Shown piece after piece: positions 47,153 to 55,991 of a stretch of 64,000 nucleotides of DNA. The number at the start of each line of letters is the position of its first letter. The stretch's first letter is position 1. Below the pieces are notes generated by a model, which searched no databases, was not told the DNA's origin, and worked only from the letters and a program-made list of their open reading frames with translations. This stretch comes from Limibacillus halophilus (GTDB taxonomy: Bacteria; Pseudomonadota; Alphaproteobacteria; Kiloniellales; CECT-8803): assembly GCF_014191775.1 (NCBI RefSeq), contig NZ_JACHXA010000002.1, forward strand, positions 248,001 to 312,000, read 5' to 3'. The translations under genes were made by a program, and so were the position numbers.

Positions 47153-48264
47153 GACGGCACCTTGCTTTGAGCGGAAGCCCGCTCACCATCGCCGGACCGG
47201 CGGCGGGGTTTTCTGGATCCCCTTCGCGTCCGCGCCTCATCCATCAAGCCGAGAAGAATTCCTTCGCGCAGACCACGATCGGCCACCCGCAGCCGGCCAA
47301 CCGGCCAGGTACGACAGATACCTTGCAGGATTGCGCAACCGGCCAGCATGAGGTCCGCACGTTCCGGTCCGATGCACGGATGGGCGGCCCGTTCACTGAC
47401 GTTCATCTCCGCTATTCGATCAATCGCACTTTCCAGGCAATTGAAATCCATGTACGCGCCGTCAATCAGCGCCCGCTGATATCGCGGCAGTTCTTTATGA
47501 ACCCCGGCCAGCGTCGTTACGGTTCCCGAAGTGCCGACCATTTGAACTTCGCCCTCGCGGACACGGTGCGCAATCTCATCTCGCGCCTCAAATGCAACCA
47601 ATGCCTCCGCGACCTCTGCGGCCATTGCGTTGTGGTCGCTGCGGTTTACCGCACCATCACAATAACGCTCGGCAAGATTGACCACACCGAATGGGAGTGA
47701 ATGCCAGGTTAGGATCTTCGGGGCATGTCGGCCCGCGCCGTCACCGCCACCCGTTACATCGACCCAGCTGATTTCAGTGCTCCCGCCGCCGATATCGAAC
47801 AGCAGGGCATAGCGACGGTTGCGATCAAAAAGCGGCTTGCAGCCTTGTACCGCCAAGCGCGCTTCCTCATCACAGGAAATAATCTCCAGGCGGATGCCTG
47901 TTTCCACCCTCACCTTGTCTATGAAAGCTTCGTGGTTACCAGCCCTGCGGCACGCCTCCGTCGCCACGCAGCGGCTGAAAGATACGTCGCGGCGGGCGAT
48001 CTTCTCAGCACAGATTTTAAGCGCATCAAGCGTGCGGTCCATCGCGGCTTCCGATAGCGTTCCGCTCCGCGAAAGCCCCTCCCCCAATCGCACGATCCGC
48101 GAAAAGGCATCGACCACGCGAAAACCATCACGAGTCGGGCGTGCGACCAGCAATCTACAGTTGTTTGTGCCGAGGTCGATGGCGGCAAAAGTATCCGCCA
48201 AGGCACCCGGCGCCCGCTGACGACACGGCTTGCCGCGGTCGTCCCAGGCATTCTGGCCTTTCAC
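47149..48264 (-). CDS. Ppx/GppA family exopolyphosphatase or guanosine pentaphosphatase
   Basis: A 371-residue protein of the actin-like phosphatase fold. I choose the GTG at 48264 (VKGQNAWDD) because AGGAGG lies exactly 5 nt upstream at 48270-48275. The frame is open to 48312 but without such a site. Motifs are AAIDLGTNNCRLLV, ATEACRRAGN, the glycine loop LLFDIGGGSTEISWV and a late GTSGTVTTLAGVH. It degrades polyphosphate and/or pppGpp; the family does not separate the two by sequence. Coupled to rlmE. Confidence 0.9.
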   Translation of the reverse strand: MKGQNAWDDRGKPCRQRAPGALADTFAAIDLGTNNCRLLVARPTRDGFRVVDAFSRIVRLGEGLSRSGTLSEAAMDRTLDALKICAEKIARRDVSFSRCVATEACRRAGNHEAFIDKVRVETGIRLEIISCDEEARLAVQGCKPLFDRNRRYALLFDIGGGSTEISWVDVTGGGDGAGRHAPKILTWHSLPFGVVNLAERYCDGAVNRSDHNAMAAEVAEALVAFEARDEIAHRVREGEVQMVGTSGTVTTLAGVHKELPRYQRALIDGAYMDFNCLESAIDRIAEMNVSERAAHPCIGPERADLMLAGCAILQGICRTWPVGRLRVADRGLREGILLGLMDEARTRRGSRKPRRRSGDGERASAQSKVPS

Positions 48265-48565
48265 TCGTTCCTCCTGGCGCGCCCAGTGGGACCTTGATCG
48301 GAAGCGCCGCAAGGTAAGACCTTGCTCGCCGACTTCTCGATGATCCGAACCAGGGCGCTGTGTTCCTACATAATGCGCCTATCATAGACAAAGCAGCGCC
48401 CAGTCCAAGGGTCGACACGCGACTTACTTTCCCCCGGCGGCGTCCTTTTTGATTGCCGCCAGGCAACGAAGAGCACACGAAGGGGGTTGAAATGCTATCA
48501 TCTACCGGACTATATGATGCGCCCAACGCGGAATACCTGCGCGTTGACTAACCAGCAAACCCTGC
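48265..48565. other. Intergenic region upstream of ppx/gppA and tRNA-Gln
   Basis: About 300 bp between the divergent ppx/gppA and tRNA-Gln genes. A GGCGGC / GCCGCC hairpin (48436-48441 and 48455-48460) and a possible tRNA promoter are the only elements I see. No supported coding frame is present. Confidence 0.5.
48487..48516 (+). promoter_or_regulatory. Candidate promoter of tRNA-Gln
   Basis: TTGAAA at 48487-48492 and TATATG at 48511-48516 with an 18-bp spacer lie about 50 bp before the tRNA. Spacing and position suit a sigma-70 promoter; the match is moderate. Confidence 0.35.
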
Positions 48566-48639
48566 TGGGGGATAGTTTAGCGGTAGAACTTCCGGCTCTG
48601 ACCCGGACAGCCCTGGTTCGAATCCAGGTCCCCCAGCCA
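48566..48639 (+). tRNA. tRNA-Gln(CTG)
   Basis: A complete 74-nt cloverleaf. The acceptor stem TGGGGGA pairs with TCCCCCA, the discriminator is G, and CCA is encoded. The D stem is GTTT/GAAC with loop AGCGGTA. The anticodon stem TCCGG/CCGGA encloses CTCTGAC, so the anticodon is CTG, reading CAG (glutamine). The T arm is CCTGG-TTCGAAT-CCAGG. The UGGGG start and encoded CCA are typical of bacterial tRNA-Gln. Confidence 0.97.
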
Positions 48640-49036
48640 ATCTCTCCAGTAATTCCTTGTATTCTCAGCCAGTCCGTCCGGCCGTGATCCCGGTTTGTGG
48701 CCTTGAGTCCACAACAGCGGTCCACAGAGAAATTTTTGAACCTCTGCGGAGCGCCTCTTGGAGCCGGCCAGAGATTTGGTGGGAAACTAAGCAAAGACTT
48801 CCCGCTGCCGTTTCGCGACCTCGACCTCAACCTGGATTTTCATATGGGTTACGCCACACACGAACACGGCACTCAAGCGCAATCTTCGCGTCGGCACAAA
48901 CTTAACATTGGTATTCCTGCGGGAGTCTGAACAATCAGAATTTTCATCCCCCACGCAGAATCTTTCGGCTGAGCAATAGCTGAAAATCGCTGAACTTGGG
49001 CCCGGAGGATTGAATCATTTCACAGCGCACAACCCG
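48640..49036. other. Intergenic region after tRNA-Gln
   Basis: Nearly 400 bp between the tRNA and the convergent end of the M20 gene. Short open frames exist (for example 48697-48930) but none has a ribosome binding site or a recognisable product. I found no repeat of the tRNA 3' end and no integrase gene, so there is no sign of an integrated element. Confidence 0.5.
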
Positions 49037-50167
49037 TCAACGGCACCAAGAATCTATAATTTTTTCGTAGAGCATGACGGCTTCGGGAATCTTGTCGACA
49101 AAGCAGTATTCGTCCGTTTGATGCGCAAGCGCGGTCTCGCCCGGTCCCAAAATTACTGTAGGTGCGCATAGCGCAGCGGCTAGAATCGAAGCATCGGTGA
49201 AAAACGGTAAGGTCATGGGACGCGGAACAATCTGAATTTCCTGCGCGACGACTGCGTTTACACATTGAACGAAGGGGTGATTGAAATCCGTTTTGACAGG
49301 ATCAAGGTCCACCTCCGCGTTCAGCCCTACTCCTTCGTCATTGAGGTAAGATTTAAGCTGGCACAAAATCTTTTCGTGAGACTTACGCTCGATCGAGCGA
49401 ATGTCGATTGTGAACTCCGTATAATCTGGCACCGAATTGATATTGAGGCCGCCCCGAACCGTTCCAACATTAAGGCTTGGCGACCCCAAAAGCTCATCGC
49501 GCTTCTCGTTGAATCCGAATTGCTCGAGTTTTGCAATCGCGCGTGACGCCTTATAGACGGCGTTGACACCCTTTTCAGGCATGGACCCATGGGCAGTAAC
49601 GCCAGCAGTCTCACCACGCAACCATAGGGCCCCGCGGTGACCGATGGCAGGCAAATTCGAAGTGGGCTCTGCAACCAGAAGCGCGCTTGCCTTGCCGAGA
49701 GCGCCCTCGATTTCGGCTACATACCGCGATCCATCGCACCCGGTTTCCTCGCCAGCAGTCAGAATCAGCATGAGACCACGGCGCAAACTCTCCGGTTGCT
49801 GGGCGGCTGCCACTGCGCTGGCAACAGCGACCGCAACGCCGCTTTTCATGTCACTGGCGCCCCGTCCATACAGCTTTCCGTCAGCAATCTCCCCGGCTAG
49901 CGGCGCCCTTGTCCAGGGCTGATGCCCAAAGGGCACGGTATCCAGATGCCCAGTCATCGCCAATGGCAACAGACTTTCATCACGGCCGGGCAGACATGAC
50001 ACCAGGGTCGTGCGGCCGTCCGCAAACTCGTAGTAGCTGTTCGCAAAACCCGCTTCTTCAAGCATTGCGCCAAGATGGTGGGCGCAGTCCCTCTCGAACC
50101 CCGGTGGATTGACAGTGTCAAAGCGAATTAGAGCCTGAGTCAGGCTGACGGCATCGGGTATGGTCAT
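49037..50167 (-). CDS. ArgE/DapE-like M20 deacylase in the amide-importer operon
   Basis: A 376-residue M20 metallopeptidase-family protein. The start is the ATG at 50167 (MTIPDAVSLTQAL) with GGGAGG upstream. Metal and catalytic motifs are MTGHLDTVPFG, GRGASDMKSGVAV and TAGEETGCDGS, and the dimerisation domain follows in the middle. The LIRFDTVNPPG start is common in acetylornithine deacetylase-like proteins. A formylpyrimidine deformylase (YlmB) also belongs here, so the acyl group and amine are not known. It is the last gene of the importer operon, 32 bp after the second ATPase gene. Confidence 0.87.
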   Translation of the reverse strand: MTIPDAVSLTQALIRFDTVNPPGFERDCAHHLGAMLEEAGFANSYYEFADGRTTLVSCLPGRDESLLPLAMTGHLDTVPFGHQPWTRAPLAGEIADGKLYGRGASDMKSGVAVAVASAVAAAQQPESLRRGLMLILTAGEETGCDGSRYVAEIEGALGKASALLVAEPTSNLPAIGHRGALWLRGETAGVTAHGSMPEKGVNAVYKASRAIAKLEQFGFNEKRDELLGSPSLNVGTVRGGLNINSVPDYTEFTIDIRSIERKSHEKILCQLKSYLNDEGVGLNAEVDLDPVKTDFNHPFVQCVNAVVAQEIQIVPRPMTLPFFTDASILAAALCAPTVILGPGETALAHQTDEYCFVDKIPEAVMLYEKIIDSWCR

Positions 50168-50199
50168 AGGCAGGTTCCTCCCTGATAGCCGACCCGGCA

Positions 50200-50904
50200 T
50201 CAGATTGCGAGATACTGCTGAACGACGTCGGATTGGGAGACCTCCTGAGTGGTTCCCTTCGCAACCAGAGCGCCTTTTTCGAGAATGATGCAGTGATCGG
50301 CCATGTTGAAGATCATCGGCACGTTCTGTTCAACAATGACGATGGTCATTCCTTCGTTCTTGTTAATTTCCTTCAGGGTCACGCCAATCTGGTGAACGAG
50401 TGTCGGCATGATGCCGTCCGAAGGCTCGTCCAGTAGCATCACCTTCGGGTCGGTCATGAGCCCGCGGCCGATGGCTAACATTTGCTGCTCGCCGCCGCTC
50501 ATGGTGCCGGCCTGCTGGGACATGCGTTCGCCAAGCCTGGGAAAATAGCTAAGGACTTCCTCACTACGATCACGTGGCCGCTTGCCGGCGGCGATCCGCC
50601 CCATCTCCAAATTCTCGCGTACCGTCAGTTGAGGGAAAATTCCTCGCCCCTGGACAACAGTTGTTATGCCACGGCGCGCGCGCTCGTAGGCTTGCAGCCC
50701 ACTGATGTCCTCTCCGTCGAGCCTGATCGCGCCACTGGTCGCTTTAATGAGGCCGGAGAGCGCCCGTATCAAAGTCGTCTTGCCCATGCCATTGCGGCCG
50801 AGCACACCAAGGACCTCGCCCTCCGCGATGGAAAAGGACACCCCCCGGAGCACTTTGATCGCGCCGTATCCAGAATCGAGCGCTTCAACTTCCAAAGACA
50901 TCAT
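50200..50904 (-). CDS. Urea/amide-type ABC importer ATP-binding protein (UrtE/LivF family)
   Basis: A 234-residue ATPase with Walker A GRNGMGKTTL, Q-loop VVQGRGIFPQLTV, signature MSGGEQQMLAIGRGL and Walker B VMLLDEPSDGIMPT. The DGIMP tail after Walker B resembles UrtE rather than LivF (typically EGLAP). The start ATG at 50904 overlaps the stop of the upstream ATPase gene; a second ATG follows directly. It pairs with the UrtD-like ATPase. Confidence 0.9.
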   Translation of the reverse strand: MMSLEVEALDSGYGAIKVLRGVSFSIAEGEVLGVLGRNGMGKTTLIRALSGLIKATSGAIRLDGEDISGLQAYERARRGITTVVQGRGIFPQLTVRENLEMGRIAAGKRPRDRSEEVLSYFPRLGERMSQQAGTMSGGEQQMLAIGRGLMTDPKVMLLDEPSDGIMPTLVHQIGVTLKEINKNEGMTIVIVEQNVPMIFNMADHCIILEKGALVAKGTTQEVSQSDVVQQYLAI

Positions 50905-51620
50905 CAAGCTCCCAAGTAGACTTCGCGCACCTGCGGATCGTTGGACAACTCCTCGAATGAACCTTCCTTGAGGACCTGCCCAAGATGCAGCACCGTGATC
51001 GGTGCCTGGAGGTCGCGAATAAAGTTGATGTCGTGCTCGATAATGACAATCGACAGATTACGGTCCCGCGCCAAGCTCTTGACCAAGTCCCCGGTGGCCG
51101 CAGTTTCCGCAGCCGTCATTCCAGCAGTTGGCTCATCCAAGAGCAGCAATTCCGCTTCGATGCCCAAAAGCATGCCGATCTCAAGCCACTGACGCTGGCC
51201 GTGAGAGAGAAACTGTACCGGAGTGTCCCGCTGTTCCCGCAACCGAACGATATCCAGGACCTCGAGCACGCGGTTTTCACGGCGCTCGCGCGGGGTTGAA
51301 GTTCCCAGCACAGCGAGTTCTATGTTTTCGTAAGCGGTAAGATTGTCGAAGACCGAAGGCGTTTGGAACTTGCGCGCTATGCCGACCCTGGCGCGCTTTC
51401 GCACCGGTAAGCCAGTGATGTCTTGTTCTTTGTAGTAGATTTTTCCAGAGGACGGAGCCAGATGCCCGGAGATCATGCTGATGAAGGTTGTTTTTCCTGC
51501 ACCATTCGGCCCAATGACACTACGGACCTGCCCAGCCTCCAACTGAAAATCAATATCCTTGTTGGCGATCAGGCCGCGAAAGTTCTTCGACAGTCCAGTG
51601 GTTCTCAAAAGTACTGCCAT
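50904..51620 (-). CDS. Urea/amide-type ABC importer ATP-binding protein (UrtD/LivG family)
   Basis: A 238-residue ATPase. Walker A is GPNGAGKTTF and the Q-loop RKFQTPSVFDNLTAYENIEL is close to UrtD. The signature is FLSHGQRQWLEIGML, with SHGQ in place of SGGQ as is usual for UrtD proteins. Walker B is LLLLDEPTAGM. The start ATG at 51620 is preceded by AAGGAGG about 10 nt upstream. Confidence 0.9.
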   Translation of the reverse strand: MAVLLRTTGLSKNFRGLIANKDIDFQLEAGQVRSVIGPNGAGKTTFISMISGHLAPSSGKIYYKEQDITGLPVRKRARVGIARKFQTPSVFDNLTAYENIELAVLGTSTPRERRENRVLEVLDIVRLREQRDTPVQFLSHGQRQWLEIGMLLGIEAELLLLDEPTAGMTAAETAATGDLVKSLARDRNLSIVIIEHDINFIRDLQAPITVLHLGQVLKEGSFEELSNDPQVREVYLGA

Positions 51621-51621
51621 G

Positions 51622-52638
51622 TTAGCCACGCCTCCTTTGCAGAAACTGAAAAAGCTGCACGACGGCACCGGAAAGTCCGGATTTGAAGAAGGCGATTACC
51701 AGGATGAAAATGATCCCCAACAAAAGCTGCCAGTACTCAGGCGTGATTGCGCTCAGATAGTTCGAGAGCGATGAAACCAGAATACCGCCAAGCAGAGCAC
51801 CAAGAAGCGATGCCCGCCCGCCGATGGCTACCCAGACAACAACCTCGGTCGAAAAGAGAACGCCCGCCAATGACGGCGAGACGAAGTTTGCCTGACTCGC
51901 ATAGAGGGCACCCGCAAAGCCGGCAAGGCCTCCGGACAAAGCGAAAACCAGTGTTTTGTATGCGGAAACATTAAAACCAAGGGCGATCACCCGGTCCTCG
52001 TTCTCGCGTATCCCTACCAGCACCTTGCCGACTTTCGAGAGGGTCAGCCAACGAAAGCCCAGATAGCAGAGAACGATCAGCGGTAGGACGAAATAGTAGA
52101 ACGCCACGTCTCCATAGAGCGATACCTCGCCAAGCGGTCCAAAGGTCAGCGACATCCGGTCGACAAAAAGTCCATTCCACCCACCGGTGATTTGCGACTG
52201 GCTGACAGCGATCTGCTCGGCGATGATTGAGAGCGCTAAAGTGATCAGTACGAAGTATGTCGCCCGCACCCCAGCGCTAAAGAGAAAGTAGCCGGCAATC
52301 GCTGCCAGGCCACCGCCAGCCAGAACGGCGACGATTATGCCTAGATAAGCCGCATTGACCGGCAATGCCTGCTGCATCATCAGGCCCATCGCATAGCCGC
52401 CAACAGCAAAGAACGCGGCTTGGCCAAAGCTGAGAATGCCGCCAAAACCCCAAAGCAGGCCGAGTGACATGGCCAGAAGGCCGAACAGCATGTACTGCGG
52501 CAGGATGTAGATCACATAGCCGGAGAAGACGGTTGGCAACAGCGCCAGAAGCGCAAAAACCACCATAGCGACGCCGGTCTCACCGCCCCAACGGCTTCGC
52601 CGGACTGACTTTTCTTGCTTGGAAAGAGTCTCGGACAT
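51622..52638 (-). CDS. Urea/amide-type ABC importer permease (UrtC/LivM family)
   Basis: A 338-residue branched-chain-type permease with about ten hydrophobic segments. Typical stretches are LGLLWGFGGILSFGQAAFFAVGGYAMG (about residues 60-86) and the EAA-like GIRENEDRVIALGFNVSAYKT. I take the ATG at 52638 (MSETLSKQEKS), 8 bp after the previous stop; a TTG lies 12 nt upstream. A hydrophilic, basic N-terminal tail of about 20 residues precedes the membrane part. Confidence 0.9.
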   Translation of the reverse strand: MSETLSKQEKSVRRSRWGGETGVAMVVFALLALLPTVFSGYVIYILPQYMLFGLLAMSLGLLWGFGGILSFGQAAFFAVGGYAMGLMMQQALPVNAAYLGIIVAVLAGGGLAAIAGYFLFSAGVRATYFVLITLALSIIAEQIAVSQSQITGGWNGLFVDRMSLTFGPLGEVSLYGDVAFYYFVLPLIVLCYLGFRWLTLSKVGKVLVGIRENEDRVIALGFNVSAYKTLVFALSGGLAGFAGALYASQANFVSPSLAGVLFSTEVVVWVAIGGRASLLGALLGGILVSSLSNYLSAITPEYWQLLLGIIFILVIAFFKSGLSGAVVQLFQFLQRRRG

Positions 52639-52646
52639 GGCTTGGA

Positions 52647-53501
52647 TCAACGTCCTTTGATCAGACCCTGCGGACGGAAGCGCAGGATCATGATGGCGAT
52701 AAAGAAGACGGCTGCCTGCGCCACCACCTGGTTGGTGAAGAGCGCAAAAAGGGTTTCAGAGCCGCCGATGAAGAAGCTACCCAGCAATGTGCCGCTTAGC
52801 AGTTGCCCGACGCCACCGACGATCACCACAAAGAATGAGCGAACCAGAAAGACATTCCCGATGTAGGGATCAATGCTTAGCATCGGCGCGATCAGCGCCC
52901 CGGCGAGACCGGCCATGAAGGCGCCGAAGCCGAAGACCAGTTTATAAGTAAGCGCGATGTTCAGGCCAAGCAGACTGGCGACTTCGCGATTCTGGATCAA
53001 CGCCCGGATCTTGATTCCGATCGACGTGCGGAAAAACACGAAAGCTGATGCACCGATCAGTAACAGGGTGAAGCCAGCAACGGCGCTGCGGTAGGCCGGT
53101 ATCTTCAAGCCAGCCAACTCGTAAGCACCGGGCAAAGGACTCTCGACATTCCTGAAGTCCGTACCAAAAACGATTTTGATGACCTCGGTGGCAATCAGGA
53201 AGAATGCCCAGGTAAGAAGTAAGGTTTCAAATGGCCGGTCGTAGAAAAATCGGATCACAAGGTGTTCGAAAAGGAGCCCTACGACACATACGCCGAGAGC
53301 AGAAAGCAAGACAGCTAATCCAAAGGGAATCCCGGCCGTGGTTGTCGCCCAGGCAAAATAGGCGCCCAGGGTCAACATCGCGCCGTGCCCCATATTGATA
53401 ACGCCAACCAACCCGTAAATAATTGCCAGTCCAAAGGCGGCCAGGGCCAAGACCAGTGTAATGAGAGTGGCGTCAACGGCGATGCTCAACGCCAAGTTCA
53501 T
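52647..53501 (-). CDS. Urea/amide-type ABC importer permease (UrtB/LivH family)
   Basis: A 284-residue LivH-type permease with eight or so membrane segments. ALAAFGLAIIYGLVGVINMGHGAMLTLGAY lies at about residues 19-48, and IGIKIRALIQNREVASLLGLN forms the cytoplasmic coupling loop near residues 165-185. The ending GLIKGR is short. Length matches LivH more than the long UrtB form with an extended N-terminal domain. It follows the binding-protein gene after a strong hairpin. Confidence 0.9.
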   Translation of the reverse strand: MNLALSIAVDATLITLVLALAAFGLAIIYGLVGVINMGHGAMLTLGAYFAWATTTAGIPFGLAVLLSALGVCVVGLLFEHLVIRFFYDRPFETLLLTWAFFLIATEVIKIVFGTDFRNVESPLPGAYELAGLKIPAYRSAVAGFTLLLIGASAFVFFRTSIGIKIRALIQNREVASLLGLNIALTYKLVFGFGAFMAGLAGALIAPMLSIDPYIGNVFLVRSFFVVIVGGVGQLLSGTLLGSFFIGGSETLFALFTNQVVAQAAVFFIAIMILRFRPQGLIKGR

Positions 53502-53546
53502 GCAATTTCTCCCTCCAATGAAACACCGACACCTGATTAGAAAGTA

Positions 53547-53591
53547 ACGGGTGCCCCCGTAGTCGGAGAAAACTCCGGCGGGGGCACCCGT
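53547..53591 (-). promoter_or_regulatory. Very strong intercistronic hairpin after the binding-protein gene
   Basis: A perfect 13-bp stem, ACGGGTGCCCCCG (53547-53559) with its complement at 53579-53591, encloses an inner CGGAG-AAAA-CTCCG hairpin. It lies 12 bp after the binding-protein stop and 45 bp before the first permease start. There is no T-run. It likely limits read-through into the permeases or protects the upstream message. Confidence 0.65.
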
Positions 53592-53603
53592 GCACGCTCC
53601 CGG

Positions 53604-54851
53604 CTAGAGCGGCAGGTCGCAGCGGGCATCCAAGGGTTCGACACCTTCAAACGACTGCACTTCGGTGAACATATCGTTCACATCGGTCCAGTTCGGTCGA
53701 ACCTGCATCAGGTAAGATGGCAACACAATTTGATTGTCGATTTCGCGCATACGTACCGGTCCCTGGGGCGCACCGTCAAACTCGATGCCCTTCAGGTTGG
53801 CGCGCAGTGATTCTGTGCTGACCTCGCCGGCCTTTTCAATGGCCCGTGCAGCCATATGGGCGGCATTGTACATGGAGACGCCGACGGTGTTCATCAGCGC
53901 GTTCTCGCCATACTTGGCTTTGAAACGCTTGAGAAAACCTGCATTGTTCGGGTGTTTGATCGACATGAAATAGTCGAAGCTCACATAATCGTTGGCGGAT
54001 ACCTCCGGCCCAAGACCGGAAGTAACGACTTCTTCGTCGTCCACTGTCCACAGAGCAAAATCTTCCTTCATTCCGGCTGCCGCAAATTGCTGACGGAAGT
54101 TGACGGTATCGCTGCCGGTCAGGCTGTGGAAGATGATGTCTGCGCCGGAACTGCGAATATCGCGAAGCACGGATTCATATTGCGGTGTGTTGAAGGGGAT
54201 ATAGACCTCGCCGACAACCTCACCGCCCAGATCTGCAAGCTTCTGCTTGGTTACCTGGTTGGTTACGCGCGGCCAGGCGTAATCCGAGCCAATCATGAAG
54301 AACTTTTTACCAAACTTGTTCATCATGTATTCCATGTGCGGCCAGACTTGCTGCGTTGGCTCCGGCCCGAACATGAAGATGTTGGGATTACACACACCGG
54401 GATAGTATTCCTTCTCCTGACCCTCGTAGAAGGTCGGGTAGAGCAGCACTTTGTCGGCGCCTTTAACGACCGGTCCCGCAGCATTTCGCTCGGCGCTGGA
54501 AAAGGTCCCCGCCAGGAAATCCACACGCTCCTGCCGAATCAGACGGTTTGCCTGCTCCACCACGATGCGCGGTTCAGTTTTCGAATCGCCGACAACCAGT
54601 TCCAGCGGCCGACCAAGAACGCCACCAGCAGCATTGATTTCTTCCGCTGCGAGTTCGAAACCCGCGATGTGCGCCTTTCCGTACACGGTCCATGCACCTG
54701 TGAGCGGCGAGATGATACCAACCTTGATCGCTTCGGCGGCACGGGCCGAACGGATAATGGCTGGTGCGGCGAACGCCGCAGCCGTTACGCCCAACGTCTG
54801 TAATGCACGTCGGCGTGAAACCGGCTTCTTGGTTAAAATCGTGTCTCTCAT
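53604..54851 (-). CDS. Urea/amide-type ABC importer substrate-binding protein
   Basis: A 415-residue periplasmic binding protein of the branched-chain/urea/amide class. The N-terminus has SRRRALQTLGVTAAAFAAPA, a twin-arginine-like signal, with cleavage likely near ARAAEA. The mature protein begins IKVGIISPLTGAWTVYGKAH. GTFSSAERNAAGPVVKG and IGSDYAWPRVTNQ resemble UrtA and short-chain amide binding proteins (FmdD, AmiC) more than Leu/Ile/Val binders. The ligand is unknown, but an amide is favoured by the neighbouring amidase gene 61 bp upstream. Confidence 0.88.
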   Translation of the reverse strand: MRDTILTKKPVSRRRALQTLGVTAAAFAAPAIIRSARAAEAIKVGIISPLTGAWTVYGKAHIAGFELAAEEINAAGGVLGRPLELVVGDSKTEPRIVVEQANRLIRQERVDFLAGTFSSAERNAAGPVVKGADKVLLYPTFYEGQEKEYYPGVCNPNIFMFGPEPTQQVWPHMEYMMNKFGKKFFMIGSDYAWPRVTNQVTKQKLADLGGEVVGEVYIPFNTPQYESVLRDIRSSGADIIFHSLTGSDTVNFRQQFAAAGMKEDFALWTVDDEEVVTSGLGPEVSANDYVSFDYFMSIKHPNNAGFLKRFKAKYGENALMNTVGVSMYNAAHMAARAIEKAGEVSTESLRANLKGIEFDGAPQGPVRMREIDNQIVLPSYLMQVRPNWTDVNDMFTEVQSFEGVEPLDARCDLPL

Positions 54852-54912
54852 GATTGACCTCTCCTATCCAATCTGGAATGGCTTCTGGTTGGGGTGAGCC
54901 CGTTTGTGGTTT

Positions 54913-55797
54913 CTAATACCAGCCAGGTTCGTGCGGGCTTCCGAGCATTTCCTCGTAGAGATCGGTACGCCGATCCCGGAGGGGCTGGTTGTATTCGTTC
55001 CAGTTACGTTTACGGCGCGCGTCGGCAAGGTTTGCCTCTGCATAGAGGATCTCCTCCTTGTCGGCACTCGCAGGTCCAGCGATCGGCCAGCCTGTATGAC
55101 TGGTGATCAAACTCTGCCCCTCGAAGGGTTGGCCACGCTCTGTGCCAATCCGATCAGCGGCAGCAATGAATACTGAATTGCAGTGAGAGGCGGCCATGAC
55201 CAGCGTATTGGCCATAGCGCGTTCGCCTTTGGCTTGCCCTGGGATGGGGACCCAGTTAGTAGGCACGCAGACAATATCCGCACCCTGCAGGGCGGCAAGG
55301 CGGAAGCTTTCGGGGAACCAGCTATCGTAGCAAATATTGCAGCCGATCCGACCGAGTGGCGTTCTGAAGACCGGGAAACCAAGATCACCCGGTTCGAAAA
55401 ACAGGTTCTCTTCGTTCCAGAGGTGCACCTTGCGGAAGGTGCCAACGTAACCCTCCGGGCCTATGACGACGGCGCTATTGTAAAGGCTGTCTCCTTCACG
55501 CTCGTTGATCCCTGCGACAATATGCAAACCGTGTTTGTTTGCGACTGCACACCAGGCGTCGCAGGTTTCGCCACCTGGCACTTCCTCTGAAAGCGCAAAG
55601 GCTTCATCGCGATCATTGAAGACGTATCCAGAGTTGCAGAGTTCGGGCAAAACCACGAGTTCTGCTCCATTCGCAGCAGCTTCCTCAATTAGTTCGACGC
55701 TGCGTCGGATATTCCTTTTCTTGTCGCCTACGATGGGTTCCATCTGGATGCACGCGATCTTCACAATGGCCTCGCGGCGACCCTTCTTGTCAGCCAT
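54913..55797 (-). CDS. Nitrilase-superfamily carbon-nitrogen hydrolase (amidase-type)
   Basis: A 294-residue cytoplasmic hydrolase, first gene of the importer operon. The Glu-Lys-Cys triad is E52 in VVLPELCNSGY, K123 in FRKVHLW and C156 in CNICYDSWFPE. GGAGG lies 10 nt before the ATG. No N- or C-terminal extra domain is present, which excludes NAD synthase or Nit-Fhit types. Family members hydrolyse aliphatic or carbamoyl amides; the cyanide-derived nitrilase branch looks less likely. Encoded together with an amide-type importer, it probably hydrolyses the imported compound. Confidence 0.88.
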   Translation of the reverse strand: MADKKGRREAIVKIACIQMEPIVGDKKRNIRRSVELIEEAAANGAELVVLPELCNSGYVFNDRDEAFALSEEVPGGETCDAWCAVANKHGLHIVAGINEREGDSLYNSAVVIGPEGYVGTFRKVHLWNEENLFFEPGDLGFPVFRTPLGRIGCNICYDSWFPESFRLAALQGADIVCVPTNWVPIPGQAKGERAMANTLVMAASHCNSVFIAAADRIGTERGQPFEGQSLITSHTGWPIAGPASADKEEILYAEANLADARRKRNWNEYNQPLRDRRTDLYEEMLGSPHEPGWY

Positions 55798-55862
55798 TCT
55801 TTGAATGCCTCCCTTACGTTAATGATCTTCGCTAGTCATGTTTCCATTGATTTTATCTATGG

Positions 55863-55875
55863 TCAAGTCACTTGA
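55863..55875. promoter_or_regulatory. Candidate operator in the amidase / regulator divergent region
   Basis: A perfect 13-bp palindrome TCAAG-TCA-CTTGA lies between the divergent starts at 55797 and 55992. ATTGATT (55846-55852) and AATCAAT (55881-55887) flank it. The region is clearly AT-rich compared with neighbours. It is a natural site for the HTH-cupin regulator to control both genes, but binding is inferred. Confidence 0.4.
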
Positions 55876-55991
55876 ATTTTAATCAATCATCTGGATCAAT
55901 AGATTTAGAGAGTGTGTGTGATTGCGCAAAGCTTTGGCTGAGTGTAAGGAACCGCCTCAGATATTTTTGAAGGTTGAAAACAGGATTACGG

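Noticed and set aside
48566-49036. tRNA-Gln as an integration site for a mobile element
   Set aside because: No integrase gene, no second copy of the tRNA 3' end and no phage or plasmid genes are seen in the window.
53856-54803. A 315-codon plus-strand frame opposite the amide-type binding-protein gene
   Set aside because: The minus strand carries a complete binding protein with a signal peptide; the plus frame lacks a ribosome binding site and family features.
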